This document shows positions 1 to 7,845 of a stretch of 30,475 nt of DNA, piece after piece. The notes below the pieces were generated by a model, which saw only the letters and a list, made by a program, of their open reading frames with translations, did no database searches and was not told where the DNA came from. The DNA is from Chitinophagaceae bacterium. Its GTDB lineage: Bacteria; Bacteroidota; Bacteroidia; Chitinophagales; Chitinophagaceae. The DNA lies in the NCBI GenBank assembly GCA_947483345.1, contig CANKNL010000004.1:1-30475 (forward strand). Direction: 5' to 3'. Positions within the stretch are counted from its first letter, which is position 1. The number at the start of each line of letters is the position of its first letter. A program made the position numbers and the translations under genes.

Positions 1-1291
1 TAACGTTAAAGCGTCGGTATTCGGTTTTGCTTGGTTCACCCTGTCTAAAACATACCACAGCAGATACCGGGTAGCTACCATGGAAATTAGAATTATCAAA
101 ACACTCGATGTGCATGGGTAAGGTGGATAACTGTAGATCTTTTTGCAATTGTTCCAGTACTTTTATTTTTTCATCGACTGTTTTATCTTCCAGCCTGAGC
201 ATTTTTCTTTTTTTAATTTCTGCACTAAAAAAATTTACATTTTTTTCAGAAAGATCTATGAGTTTTTTCTTGTCGCCACTTTTAGGTATCGTTATGGTGA
301 TATCGGCTTGTGGAAAATCGATGGCAAAGGGTACAATAATTTCGGTGCTGGTACTGTTAAAACTATCGCGTATTTGTGCGATGGCAAAGGCCAGTACTTC
401 GGCTGCTGTTTCTTCCAGCTTCTTTTCAAGCATCAGGGTTTTTGTTTGAACAATGGTGCCGGCATTTACAGCCAGGTAATTAACATAGGCCAAATGGCCA
501 TCCTCTAAAATAGAGAATACATCCACGTTGCCGAGTCGCGTGTTTACAACCGTTGAGCGCACCTGGTAATTTTTAAGGTATTCAATTCTGGTTTTATAAT
601 GCGCTGCCTGTTCAAACTCCAATTTACTAACGTGCTCTTTCATCGCATTTTTAAAATACTGCATCACCGGCGATACATTCCCTTTTAAAATATCTACCAG
701 ATGTTGTAAGTCGGCGTTGTAATTCTCAAGGGTTTGAAATCCTTCACAGGGGCCTTTACAATTGCCCAAATGATATTCCAGACATACTTTAAATTTACCC
801 AGTTTAATATTTCTTTCAGATAAATTTAAAGTGCAGGTACGTAATAGAATGGTTTGTTTGATAAAGTCAAGCAGTTCTCTTACTTTTTCTACTGAAGTGT
901 ATGGGCCTAGATATGTTGAGCCGTCGTGTAATTTCCGGCGGGTAAAAAATACACGCGAAAAACGTTCATTTTTAATAACAATATAGGGATAGGTTTTACC
1001 ATCTTTTAAACTGATGTTGAACCGTGGCTGAAATTCTTTAATGAGCGTATTTTCCAATAGAAAAGCATCCTGTTCATTATTAACTATTGTAAATTCAATA
1101 TGGTGAATACGTTGAACCAGTTCATAGGTTTTATTTGTAGTAAAGGTTTTAGAAAAATAAGAACTAACCCGCTTACGCAAATGTTTTGCTTTGCCAACAT
1201 ATAATAACTCATTGGCCTCATCAAAATATTTATAAATACCCGGTAGTGCAGGAATAGAAGAAGCAATGGCAGAAAATTCTATTGGTGTCAT
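1..1291 (-). CDS. uvrC: UvrABC excinuclease subunit C, 5' part (runs off window)
   Basis: This is the dual-incision nuclease of nucleotide excision repair, which cuts on both sides of a lesion after UvrA/UvrB hand-over. Reading leftwards from ATG at 1291, 430 codons stay open to the window edge; the family is about 600 residues, so the C-terminal third is missing. The GIY-YIG domain is at the N-terminus (G18-I-Y20, then Y31-V-G33-K), followed by a Cys-rich stretch around 150-180 and a UVR helix pair around 195-230 that would bind UvrB. The motif IECFDNSN opens the C-terminal RNase H-like nuclease domain; its Asp falls at residue 399, the position of a catalytic Asp in E. coli UvrC. The last visible residues, EYRRFN, fit the family. 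The start lies only 5 bases after the stop of the upstream lipoprotein gene, so the two are probably co-transcribed. The identification is firm. Confidence 0.96.
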   Translation of the reverse strand, partial: MTPIEFSAIASSIPALPGIYKYFDEANELLYVGKAKHLRKRVSSYFSKTFTTNKTYELVQRIHHIEFTIVNNEQDAFLLENTLIKEFQPRFNISLKDGKTYPYIVIKNERFSRVFFTRRKLHDGSTYLGPYTSVEKVRELLDFIKQTILLRTCTLNLSERNIKLGKFKVCLEYHLGNCKGPCEGFQTLENYNADLQHLVDILKGNVSPVMQYFKNAMKEHVSKLEFEQAAHYKTRIEYLKNYQVRSTVVNTRLGNVDVFSILEDGHLAYVNYLAVNAGTIVQTKTLMLEKKLEETAAEVLAFAIAQIRDSFNSTSTEIIVPFAIDFPQADITITIPKSGDKKKLIDLSEKNVNFFSAEIKKRKMLRLEDKTVDEKIKVLEQLQKDLQLSTLPMHIECFDNSNFHGSYPVSAVVCFRQGEPSKTEYRRFNV

Positions 1292-1296
1292 TATTT

Positions 1297-1878
1297 TTAA
1301 AAGTCCCAGACAAGTTTTTCTTCTTTCTCAATTGTTGAAACGCCTTTTTCATCTGTAACTATATAGGTAATTTTACACCAGCGGTTATTTACCCAGGTTA
1401 ATTGCAAAAGGCTTGTCTTACTCATCTCCTTTACCATATAAATTCTTTTTACGGTGTTTAAATCCGGATCAATATAAACATCCCAATGTTTTAATTTAAA
1501 AGTATCCGGTAAGGGTACCGCTGGATCATAGGTTAAAGTAATGGCATTCAGGGTTTGATCCAAAAAGCTTTTTTCAGTAAACAGTGTTATTAAATTTACA
1601 GAATCAATTTCGGGTTGTAAAAACTCCTGCACAGCCGCATCAAGGTCTTCTATTTTTAACCAAACAGAATCCGTGTGGTTATTAATTGTGGTATATTTTA
1701 AAGGATTGATCCCTTTGTTTTTAATGGTATACAGTTCTCCTTTCAAGTAGGATGAAACGGGGAAAAAATGTTGTTTTTGAGGAAGTGTTTTTTCTTGTAC
1801 CATGTCATTCTTTTTTTCTGAATGGGTACAGGAAAATAATAAAAGTATACCTGTAAATAGCGGTAAGGTCATTTTCAT
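1297..1878 (-). CDS. Hypothetical lipoprotein, first gene of uvrC transcript
   Basis: A 193-aa protein of unrecognised family. Residues 1-17 form a lipoprotein signal (Lys near the start, hydrophobic core, LLFSC with Cys17 as the lipidation site), so it should sit on the outer or inner membrane facing the periplasm. The rest is soluble, with several acidic patches and alternating hydrophobic residues that suggest beta structure (for example around LKHWDVYIDPDLNTVKR, near 130-145). No catalytic motif is visible. The ATG at 1878 lies 4 bases after a perfect Bacteroidota -7 box, supporting this start and suggesting a leaderless message. It precedes uvrC by 5 bases; co-expression with a repair nuclease is seen here, but no functional link is known to me. 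Confidence 0.82.
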   Translation of the reverse strand: MKMTLPLFTGILLLFSCTHSEKKNDMVQEKTLPQKQHFFPVSSYLKGELYTIKNKGINPLKYTTINNHTDSVWLKIEDLDAAVQEFLQPEIDSVNLITLFTEKSFLDQTLNAITLTYDPAVPLPDTFKLKHWDVYIDPDLNTVKRIYMVKEMSKTSLLQLTWVNNRWCKITYIVTDEKGVSTIEKEEKLVWDF

Positions 1879-1882
1879 TTTT

Positions 1883-1913
1883 CAAATGTATAAGGAAAGG
1901 ACGGCATTGCAAA
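1883..1913 (-). promoter_or_regulatory. Consensus Bacteroidota promoter (-33/-7) for lipoprotein-uvrC
   Basis: On the minus strand, TTTG (1913-1910) is followed by exactly 19 bases and then TACATTTG (1890-1883), a full match to TTTG-N19-TAnnTTTG, the primary sigma factor promoter of Bacteroidota. Only 4 bases separate the -7 box from the ATG at 1878, so transcription should begin at or within a few bases of the start codon. Confidence 0.72.
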
Positions 1914-1963
1914 AATTCAAATGCGTCTTTTTAGTTTTAAACATCTTTAAAAGCACTGCCATG

Positions 1964-2000
1964 AAATAAAAACGCAGCAATACGGTTAGGTATGGCTGCG
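1964..2000 (-). terminator. Rho-independent terminator after sigma/barrel genes
   Basis: On the minus strand a CGCAGC / GCTGCG stem is extended by one mismatch and a further 4 pairs (ATAC/GTAT) around a 6-base loop, then followed by five T and an AT-rich run. It lies 23 bases past the stop of the barrel protein gene, where the sigma-factor transcript should end. Confidence 0.75.
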
Positions 2001-2022
2001 AAAAGAGTATTATTACAATAAA

Positions 2023-3582
2023 TCAGAATCCTTTTGTGAATCCAAATTTAAGACCAACTGCATAAGGCTTTTCAATTAAAGCAACATGTTTACGATAGGT
2101 TGAATAGACCTGATACCGCACCTGAGGCCCCACCTGTAGATTGTAGCTACCCAATTTAAAATTCATATAGGTTTCAAAACCCAAATTTAAATTCCATGAA
2201 CTGATTGATGAGGGATCTGATACATAACTTTTTAAATCAGATGAAATCAGGTGCGCGTTACCCCCAAAAACATAAGTAGGCTGGGCTGATAAGCCTGCAA
2301 ACCAATCTGCATTCTTTTCGCTGGAAAGTTTATAGGCAAAACCAACGGGTATCGAAATCTGGTAAGTTCTGTTGTGCAATGTTACCGGCTGTAATGCAGT
2401 AGAATTATAAACATTTGAAGTGGTAGATGTTCTGGCTGCTGAGTAAGAATATCCGGTTACGGGATCATTTAGTAAAATGGTTGTTATAATAGGATGATTG
2501 GTTTGATCGGCATCTATATTGTAATTGGTATAATTAAACTGTAAGCCGGCCTTTAACTGTAAACGCTTTGCAAAGGCATAAGTTAAACCAGCTCCGGCTT
2601 CCATTCCAAAACCCGGTTTTTGGCTAATAACGTTGTTGATGTCTGCATTTGCAAAAGCAGTCGTTGAGCCTTTTGATTTGGTCGTTAATTTCCGGTAGTT
2701 AACAGCCGGGGTTGCATAAATTTGAAAGGCCACACGGTTTTTCCATTTGTTTTTAACCGACCTGTTTTGTAAAGCGTAATTTTCTATCCACGCTTTTTCT
2801 TCATTGGTTAATGCGGTTTTATCTGAAACAGCACTACTGATATTGACCATTGCTTTTTTATCCTCATGAGCGATTCTAATCAAATCTGGATTATCCTCAT
2901 TAGTGATTAAGGCTTTTTCTGCAATGGGTTTTACAGATGCTGTTGCGATTAAACCATTTTTGGGTTCGGCATTATCAAAGCGATCGGCCTGGCTGTTTTT
3001 AGCAGTTGTTTTTGATATGTTAGTATTGGCAACGGCCATATCAGCAAAAATCTTATTCGATTTTATATAGGTATTAACAGACTGAATAATATCTTCTTTA
3101 CCATTATCCTTTAGGGCACTTGGCTCAGTGTGCCTTGTAACATCAACTATATTAATGGCGGTATTAATATAAATTGGCCTGTTACTTTTTACAATGGTAT
3201 ATGTGTAAAAATCAGTTTCATTGGTAATCACATCAGCAAATGCATGAGTATATGCAGTTAAAGGCGGCTGTTCTCTTTTGGGGTATGAAAAATACTGTTT
3301 TTTAGTTTCAGTTATTTGGGTATTGGTAATGTCATTTGGTATTTTAAGTAAAGTAAAATTAGTAGCTTGATGCTTGATGCTGTTATCAGCAGTATTTAAA
3401 TAACCAATAAAGCTCAATGAGGTAATCAAAAGTAAACTCATGACAGCTGAGGGCCACCTGCGGCTTGGGTGCAAATTATTGTAAATGCTGTGCCAAACCC
3501 GCTTTGAAGGATACATCCTGAACTGATCAGCCTTTTCCTTTATCAGTTGTTCAAAATCACCGGTATAAAATTCGTTCTCCAT
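2023..3582 (-). CDS. Putative dual-membrane-spanning anti-sigma/outer membrane barrel protein
   Basis: The 519-aa product has an unusual layout. Residues 1-43 are soluble and carry a motif with Y24-P-S..VW30, LH and RRW, placed where an anti-sigma head would be. Residues about 44-62 are one hydrophobic helix with no signal cleavage site. Residues about 63-280 are polar, low in structure and rich in N, T, K and A, long enough to cross the periplasm. The final ~240 residues alternate aromatic and polar residues in strands, end in KFGFTKGF, and look like an outer membrane beta-barrel of the PorT/OmpA-like kind. This matches, from memory, the Dma (dual membrane-spanning anti-sigma) proteins described in Bacteroides thetaiotaomicron. 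The gene follows an ECF sigma gene by 59 bases and ends at a clear terminator. Barrel and helix are fairly sure; the anti-sigma role is inferred. Confidence 0.75.
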   Translation of the reverse strand: MENEFYTGDFEQLIKEKADQFRMYPSKRVWHSIYNNLHPSRRWPSAVMSLLLITSLSFIGYLNTADNSIKHQATNFTLLKIPNDITNTQITETKKQYFSYPKREQPPLTAYTHAFADVITNETDFYTYTIVKSNRPIYINTAINIVDVTRHTEPSALKDNGKEDIIQSVNTYIKSNKIFADMAVANTNISKTTAKNSQADRFDNAEPKNGLIATASVKPIAEKALITNEDNPDLIRIAHEDKKAMVNISSAVSDKTALTNEEKAWIENYALQNRSVKNKWKNRVAFQIYATPAVNYRKLTTKSKGSTTAFANADINNVISQKPGFGMEAGAGLTYAFAKRLQLKAGLQFNYTNYNIDADQTNHPIITTILLNDPVTGYSYSAARTSTTSNVYNSTALQPVTLHNRTYQISIPVGFAYKLSSEKNADWFAGLSAQPTYVFGGNAHLISSDLKSYVSDPSSISSWNLNLGFETYMNFKLGSYNLQVGPQVRYQVYSTYRKHVALIEKPYAVGLKFGFTKGF

Positions 3583-3641
3583 TTTCTATAAAAACATAAT
3601 AGTAATTGGTAATTCCAATAGTAAATTTGATATGCTCAAAT

Positions 3642-4223
3642 TTAATTTGGTGAAACTGCGCCAAAAAATTTTATCTTTTTCTTTGGTTTTTGAATTATTT
3701 TTTTTCTGATTAATATATCCTCCAACATCGATTTTGCCCTGGTGTACTGACTTCGGCTTGTGCTTTCTTCAATATCCAGCATAAAGGCAATTTCTTTATG
3801 TGAATAGCCTTCAATGGCATAAAGATTAAGTACTGTTTTGTATCCGAGGGGTAATAATCTGATACATTCAACCACCTGCTTAGCCTGCATAATTGAGGGT
3901 ATCATTTCTTCTCTGATTCGAATGCTGTGTGCATTTGTTATATCAACACTATCAGAAAATTTTTTATTTTTCTTTAAAATATTAATACAGGTATGTACAA
4001 CAATTCGTCTTATCCAGCCTTCAAGCGCCCCTTCATTTCGGTATTGATGTATTTGCGTGAAAATTTTAATAAATCCTTCCTGTAACATATCTTCTGCATC
4101 CTCACGGTTTTTTGCAAAACGGTAACAAACACCCAGCATTCTCGGGCTAAAACGGTTGTACAATGCCTCCTGTGCGGTGGCATTATTACGCAGACATCCG
4201 TTAAGCATGAGCTCTTCCGTCAT
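3642..4223 (-). CDS. ECF-type RNA polymerase sigma factor
   Basis: A 193-aa sigma-70 family protein of the extracytoplasmic function class, which would redirect RNA polymerase to a small regulon. Region 2 covers about residues 15-85, with the typical NREDAEDMLQEGFIKIF segment (39-55) and the EGWIRRIVVHTCIN segment (68-81) for -10 recognition. Region 4 covers about 115-170, with a helix-turn-helix at GYSHKEIAFMLDIEESTSRS (139-158). The C-terminal tail is very basic. Length and order are normal for the family. It is the first gene of a two-gene unit with the barrel protein at 2023-3582, so that protein is its likely regulator. No convincing primary promoter was found just upstream, which would fit autoregulation but does not prove it. 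The terminator at 4288-4320 insulates it from the receptor gene upstream. Confidence 0.93.
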   Translation of the reverse strand: MTEELMLNGCLRNNATAQEALYNRFSPRMLGVCYRFAKNREDAEDMLQEGFIKIFTQIHQYRNEGALEGWIRRIVVHTCINILKKNKKFSDSVDITNAHSIRIREEMIPSIMQAKQVVECIRLLPLGYKTVLNLYAIEGYSHKEIAFMLDIEESTSRSQYTRAKSMLEDILIRKKIIQKPKKKIKFFGAVSPN

Positions 4224-4287
4224 AGTGGTGCTTAGTTTACCCTATAAATATAGACAAAAATCGGAGAACTACTGCTGCATGTGATAT

Positions 4288-4320
4288 AAAAAACATCTCC
4301 CAATTTGGGAGATGTTTTTT
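4288..4320. terminator. Perfect palindromic bidirectional terminator
   Basis: The 33 bases form a perfect inverted repeat: 16 bases, one central T, then the exact reverse complement. The core is ACATCTCCC / GGGAGATGT with a short AT loop, flanked by A-runs on the left and T-runs on the right, so it can work on either strand. It lies 84 bases after the stop of the TonB receptor gene and upstream of the sigma gene. Confidence 0.85.
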
Positions 4321-4403
4321 AACCATAATATGAATCTAAAAACCTGAATATCAAAAGCTTAATTCTGATTTATCCGGTATATGATACAGAACTGATCTCT
4401 AAC

Positions 4404-6710
4404 TTACCAGTTAGCCCTTAAACCAATAAGAAAATTACGCCCAGCTGACGAAAATCCAGAAGCAAAGTTTCTGTAATTTCTGTCCATTATATTTTCAATA
4501 CCTAACTGTAATTGTAAATATTTTGTAACATGTAATTGACCTTTCCAGTTAAGGGTCATCCAGGATGGCATTCCATCTACAGTGGCATATTGCGCATTGT
4601 CTTCGCCATCTGCATTATAACCGTCTAATCGTTTCCATCCATTATATAAAAAGTACATTTCTGTATTGAAAATTTTATGTTGATAGGCAATACCGGTTTT
4701 ACCCATTACCGGCGGAATATGATCTAAGGGTTTGCTCGACACATACCTGTTTACCAATGCATATTTGCCATTTGACTGTTTTTCATAAATGGCTGAAGTT
4801 TTGGATGCATCTGTTTTAAAACGTCCTTTGGTAAACGATAAAGTGCTATAAAAACTAAAGCCCTTATAAATATCAGCAGTAAGATTAAAACTAAAGCCAT
4901 ATAATTTTGCTTTATTTATATTCTGACTGGCTAATACCTGGCTATTTGTGCCATTATATATTATTGAATCTTGGCCATTTAATTTAAATGGTGCTTTTAT
5001 AATAGCATTTTTAAATAAAGAATAGAAGCCAGTTAATTCTATCGTTACCCGGTCGGCTATACGCTGGTTAATCGTCAGGTCGAAATTATAGGTATACTCT
5101 GGTTTTAAATTGGCATTAGGCACAACAACCTGTTTTGCCGCTGTATTTGATTCAAAGATTTTCGACAGGTCATCAATATTTGGTGCCCTGAATCCGGATG
5201 AGATAGCGGTTTTTATAGTCGTGTTTTTGTTGGGAGAATAAACAAGGCCTATATTTCCTGTAACAGCAAAACTGTTTTGATTAACTGTTGTATCCGGCAA
5301 ATGAAAAAAAGAATTGTCCACAACCTGGCTTTTTAGGTGTATTGTCTGTAATCGAATGCCATCATTAATAACGAGTTTTTTATTTTTGAACTTGTACAAA
5401 TGCTGGGCAAAAATGCCAAAATTATTCATGCTGTTTTTACCATCCGGATAACGTGTGGCAATTTTAGAAACAGCGCCGGTTGTTAAATTTGTTCTGGCTG
5501 CAACTGATTTTACATCGTTAAATTGAGCATCTGCACCAACAGTTAATTCACTGTTTCCAATATCTTTTCTGGCATTTACATTTAGGCCAAAAACTTTCAC
5601 TTTTTCAACCTGGCTTTCAAAGCGGTCATACCGTCGGTATTCTCTGGTTTGCCTGCTTTCTTCAATATCCTGGTAATTGATATTAACTTTCAGCGCGTTG
5701 AGGAAACTCAATTTTGTTACATTGAGTTCGTAGGCTCCCATAATTCTTTTTTGGGGGCCATAATACCATTCAGCAAACCGAAGTGTGGTACCGATACTTC
5801 CGCCAAAATTCTTTATATCCTGCAGACGGTCGTAACGGGGTACTTCTGTAGTGTTTGATAATTGAAAATTCAGTGAATGAGAAATATGGTCATTCTGTTT
5901 AAATAATAATTTCTGAATGATATCCCATTGTTTAAATCCTGAAAATTTTTGTACCCTGTCATCAGAATTTGTAAGTACGGTATCAACGCCGCTTATGTGG
6001 CCAACATACATACTTCTTCTTCCAAAATCGGGATATTTAGACAGGTAGTTACTTCCCATTTTCATGTCGCCAAAATCGCTGTAGTTGTAAGATTGGAACC
6101 AGGCAAATTTTTTGCCGCCCAAACTTACATCGGCATGAATGGTTTTTTCATTATTAACACTGCTGTATCTTGTAAAAGTAGTACCCGTCGTCAGGAATTT
6201 TTTATTGCCCGACAATACAGGTGATTTGGTCATAAGGTGAACAATACCACCCAATGCATCGCTGCCATAAATGGTAGATGAAGGGCCATACATCACTTCT
6301 ACACGACTTAGTGAATTTTGATCACTTGTAATCACGTTTTGCAAATGTCCGCTTCTGTAGATGGCATTATTCATTCTTACGCCATCTATTACCAAAAGTA
6401 CACGGCTGGCTTCAAAACCTCTTAATACCGGGCTGCTGCCACCCTGCTGACTTTTTTGTACAAATATTTTACCGGTACTAATCAATAAATCGCCTGTATT
6501 CTGGGCATTGGCTTGCGCAATGGTTTTAGCACTGATGACATCTATTTTTTGCGCAATATTTTTTTTCTTTTCGGCAAAATTGCTGGCAGAGATAACCACT
6601 TCTTCCAAACTGATTTCTTTTACTGTTGTGTCTTTTAGGATATTTTTTTTCTGTGCAAATCCTGTGAAGCCAATGGATAGCAGGCACAATAATATAAATA
6701 TATTTTTCAT
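4404..6710 (-). CDS. TonB-dependent outer membrane receptor, haem/siderophore-receptor-like
   Basis: A 768-aa outer membrane active transporter driven by TonB-ExbBD. The signal peptide is residues 1-20 (ends GFAQ). A TonB-box-like stretch with EVVISAS follows around 35-45, then the plug domain (about 50-165) with VLRGFEASRVLLVIDGVRMN and YGPSSTIYGSDALGGI-type motifs, then a barrel to the C-terminal W. Residues FRAP (507-510) and NANLKPE (532-538) are the landmarks of haem/haemoglobin receptors, but no His lies between them, whereas a haem-binding His is usual there, so the ligand cannot be called. There is no N-terminal carboxypeptidase-like domain and no SusD partner. Upstream genes encode a haem-binding c-type protein and a small membrane protein in the same direction, which favours haem or metal import (inference). 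A strong terminator follows. Confidence 0.92.
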   Translation of the reverse strand: MKNIFILLCLLSIGFTGFAQKKNILKDTTVKEISLEEVVISASNFAEKKKNIAQKIDVISAKTIAQANAQNTGDLLISTGKIFVQKSQQGGSSPVLRGFEASRVLLVIDGVRMNNAIYRSGHLQNVITSDQNSLSRVEVMYGPSSTIYGSDALGGIVHLMTKSPVLSGNKKFLTTGTTFTRYSSVNNEKTIHADVSLGGKKFAWFQSYNYSDFGDMKMGSNYLSKYPDFGRRSMYVGHISGVDTVLTNSDDRVQKFSGFKQWDIIQKLLFKQNDHISHSLNFQLSNTTEVPRYDRLQDIKNFGGSIGTTLRFAEWYYGPQKRIMGAYELNVTKLSFLNALKVNINYQDIEESRQTREYRRYDRFESQVEKVKVFGLNVNARKDIGNSELTVGADAQFNDVKSVAARTNLTTGAVSKIATRYPDGKNSMNNFGIFAQHLYKFKNKKLVINDGIRLQTIHLKSQVVDNSFFHLPDTTVNQNSFAVTGNIGLVYSPNKNTTIKTAISSGFRAPNIDDLSKIFESNTAAKQVVVPNANLKPEYTYNFDLTINQRIADRVTIELTGFYSLFKNAIIKAPFKLNGQDSIIYNGTNSQVLASQNINKAKLYGFSFNLTADIYKGFSFYSTLSFTKGRFKTDASKTSAIYEKQSNGKYALVNRYVSSKPLDHIPPVMGKTGIAYQHKIFNTEMYFLYNGWKRLDGYNADGEDNAQYATVDGMPSWMTLNWKGQLHVTKYLQLQLGIENIMDRNYRNFASGFSSAGRNFLIGLRANW

Positions 6711-6791
6711 ATAAAATTATTTAATGAAAATAATAATTCGCTGCTTTTTAGGATTAAAGAAAAGCGAAAAGTAAAGGGTAAAAGCGCGTAT

Positions 6792-7307
6792 TTATAATTG
6801 AGGAGGATGTATAAAACTCATACCGGGAGAGATGGGTAAAGATTCAATAAAAAAAGGGTATTGGGTTGTTTTAAAATGCCAGCTGGTTTCTGCGCTGATG
6901 GCAACGGGATGGCTAAATATGGGGAAAAATAAAAATTTGGCAGCCAGTTGATTAATGGGGCTATCCGCATCTTTTTTTTGCTTAAATATATGCCTGATCT
7001 GATTTACCAGCTGATCTTCTTTCTGATCAAAATAACCGGTTAACAAAACCATATCGCCTTCCATTTTAAAAGATTTGACATCAAAAAAATGGCCGTCAAT
7101 TAATACTTCTTTTCCTTTTTTTAACCAATAAACCTTTTCCTTATTGAGTGTAATGGTTTCGTTTTTTTTAATACATAATTGGAGCCTGCTATTAATTTGT
7201 ATTGCCTTCTGCTGCAATAAATTTATAATAGTAAATAGGAGCGGGATGGTCAGTAACAAAACTAATCCAACGGCAGTAATTTTATTTTTTATGCTTCGCA
7301 TATACAA
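6792..7307 (-). CDS. Hypothetical single-pass membrane protein beside TonB receptor
   Basis: A 171-aa protein not recognised as a named family. A single hydrophobic helix spans about residues 11-31 (a run of L, V, I, F), with basic residues ahead of it; the remaining 140 residues are likely periplasmic and contain a compact segment around 45-95 with alternating beta-type pattern (VYWLKKGKEVLIDGHFFDVK). The tail is rich in aromatic residues and Pro and ends IHPPQL. Two in-frame ATGs lie close together (7307 and 7301); either could be used. It sits 19 bases after the haem-binding gene and 81 bases before the TonB receptor, so it probably belongs to the same transcript and may assist uptake, but nothing in the protein shows that directly. 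Confidence 0.75.
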   Translation of the reverse strand: MYMRSIKNKITAVGLVLLLTIPLLFTIINLLQQKAIQINSRLQLCIKKNETITLNKEKVYWLKKGKEVLIDGHFFDVKSFKMEGDMVLLTGYFDQKEDQLVNQIRHIFKQKKDADSPINQLAAKFLFFPIFSHPVAISAETSWHFKTTQYPFFIESLPISPGMSFIHPPQL

Positions 7308-7326
7308 GCTGATGAGCCGAAGTTAA

Positions 7327-7827
7327 TCACTTCTTTTTTCTGATTAAACTATCTGCGGGATAATTGGCTTTAATGGAATCCCTTATGGTATTGGCCCAGG
7401 TTGTTAAAGTGAGTTTTTGTTGTTCATTGAGTTTGGCTCCTTGGTGTATCCATAAATAGGAATCAAGTGGCATTTCATTTTCTTTTATTTGTTTATTAAT
7501 CTCCTCTAGTTTGCGGTACTGGCGACCAATGCGATACGCGGCAAATTCAGAAAAATTAAGTTCTTTCTTTCCTTCTTGTACATGATCTGCCAACCACCAG
7601 GCAGCCGGTTGAATTTCGGCATACCAAGGGTATACGGTGTTATTACTATGACAGTCATAGCAACTGGTTTTAAGAATTGACCCAACGGCTTCGGGTACCG
7701 GGTATAATTTACTGATATCATTATTACTGATACCTTCGGTCCTGTTTTTTACAGGGCGAAAAAATTGAATAACAATAAAAGCCAAGAGTAAAAATTGGAA
7801 GGTTCTTTTTAAGATTTTCTTAAACAT
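7327..7827 (-). CDS. Haem-binding (Haem_bd family) c-type protein
   Basis: A 166-aa periplasmic protein anchored by an N-terminal helix (about residues 10-24, after several Lys). The motif CYDCH (C56, C59, H60) is a covalent haem c attachment site, followed by SNNTVYPWY, IQPAAWWL, HVQEGK and LNFSEF, the conserved run of the Haem_bd family (PF14376 as remembered). An IKENEMPLDSYLWIH segment around 114-128 holds a Met that could be the second axial ligand (inference). Length is normal. It starts 18 bases after gpmI and is followed 19 bases later by another membrane protein, so an operon is likely. Its exact substrate or electron partner is unknown; the nearby receptor suggests haem or iron biology. 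Confidence 0.88.
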   Translation of the reverse strand: MFKKILKRTFQFLLLAFIVIQFFRPVKNRTEGISNNDISKLYPVPEAVGSILKTSCYDCHSNNTVYPWYAEIQPAAWWLADHVQEGKKELNFSEFAAYRIGRQYRKLEEINKQIKENEMPLDSYLWIHQGAKLNEQQKLTLTTWANTIRDSIKANYPADSLIRKKK

Positions 7828-7845
7828 GATATTTTTTTAAATCGG

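Noticed and set aside
1084..1266. 60-aa minus-strand ORF, with 108-508 plus-strand ORFs
   Set aside because: They overlap the uvrC reading frame, which runs unbroken from 1291 to the window edge with clear family motifs.
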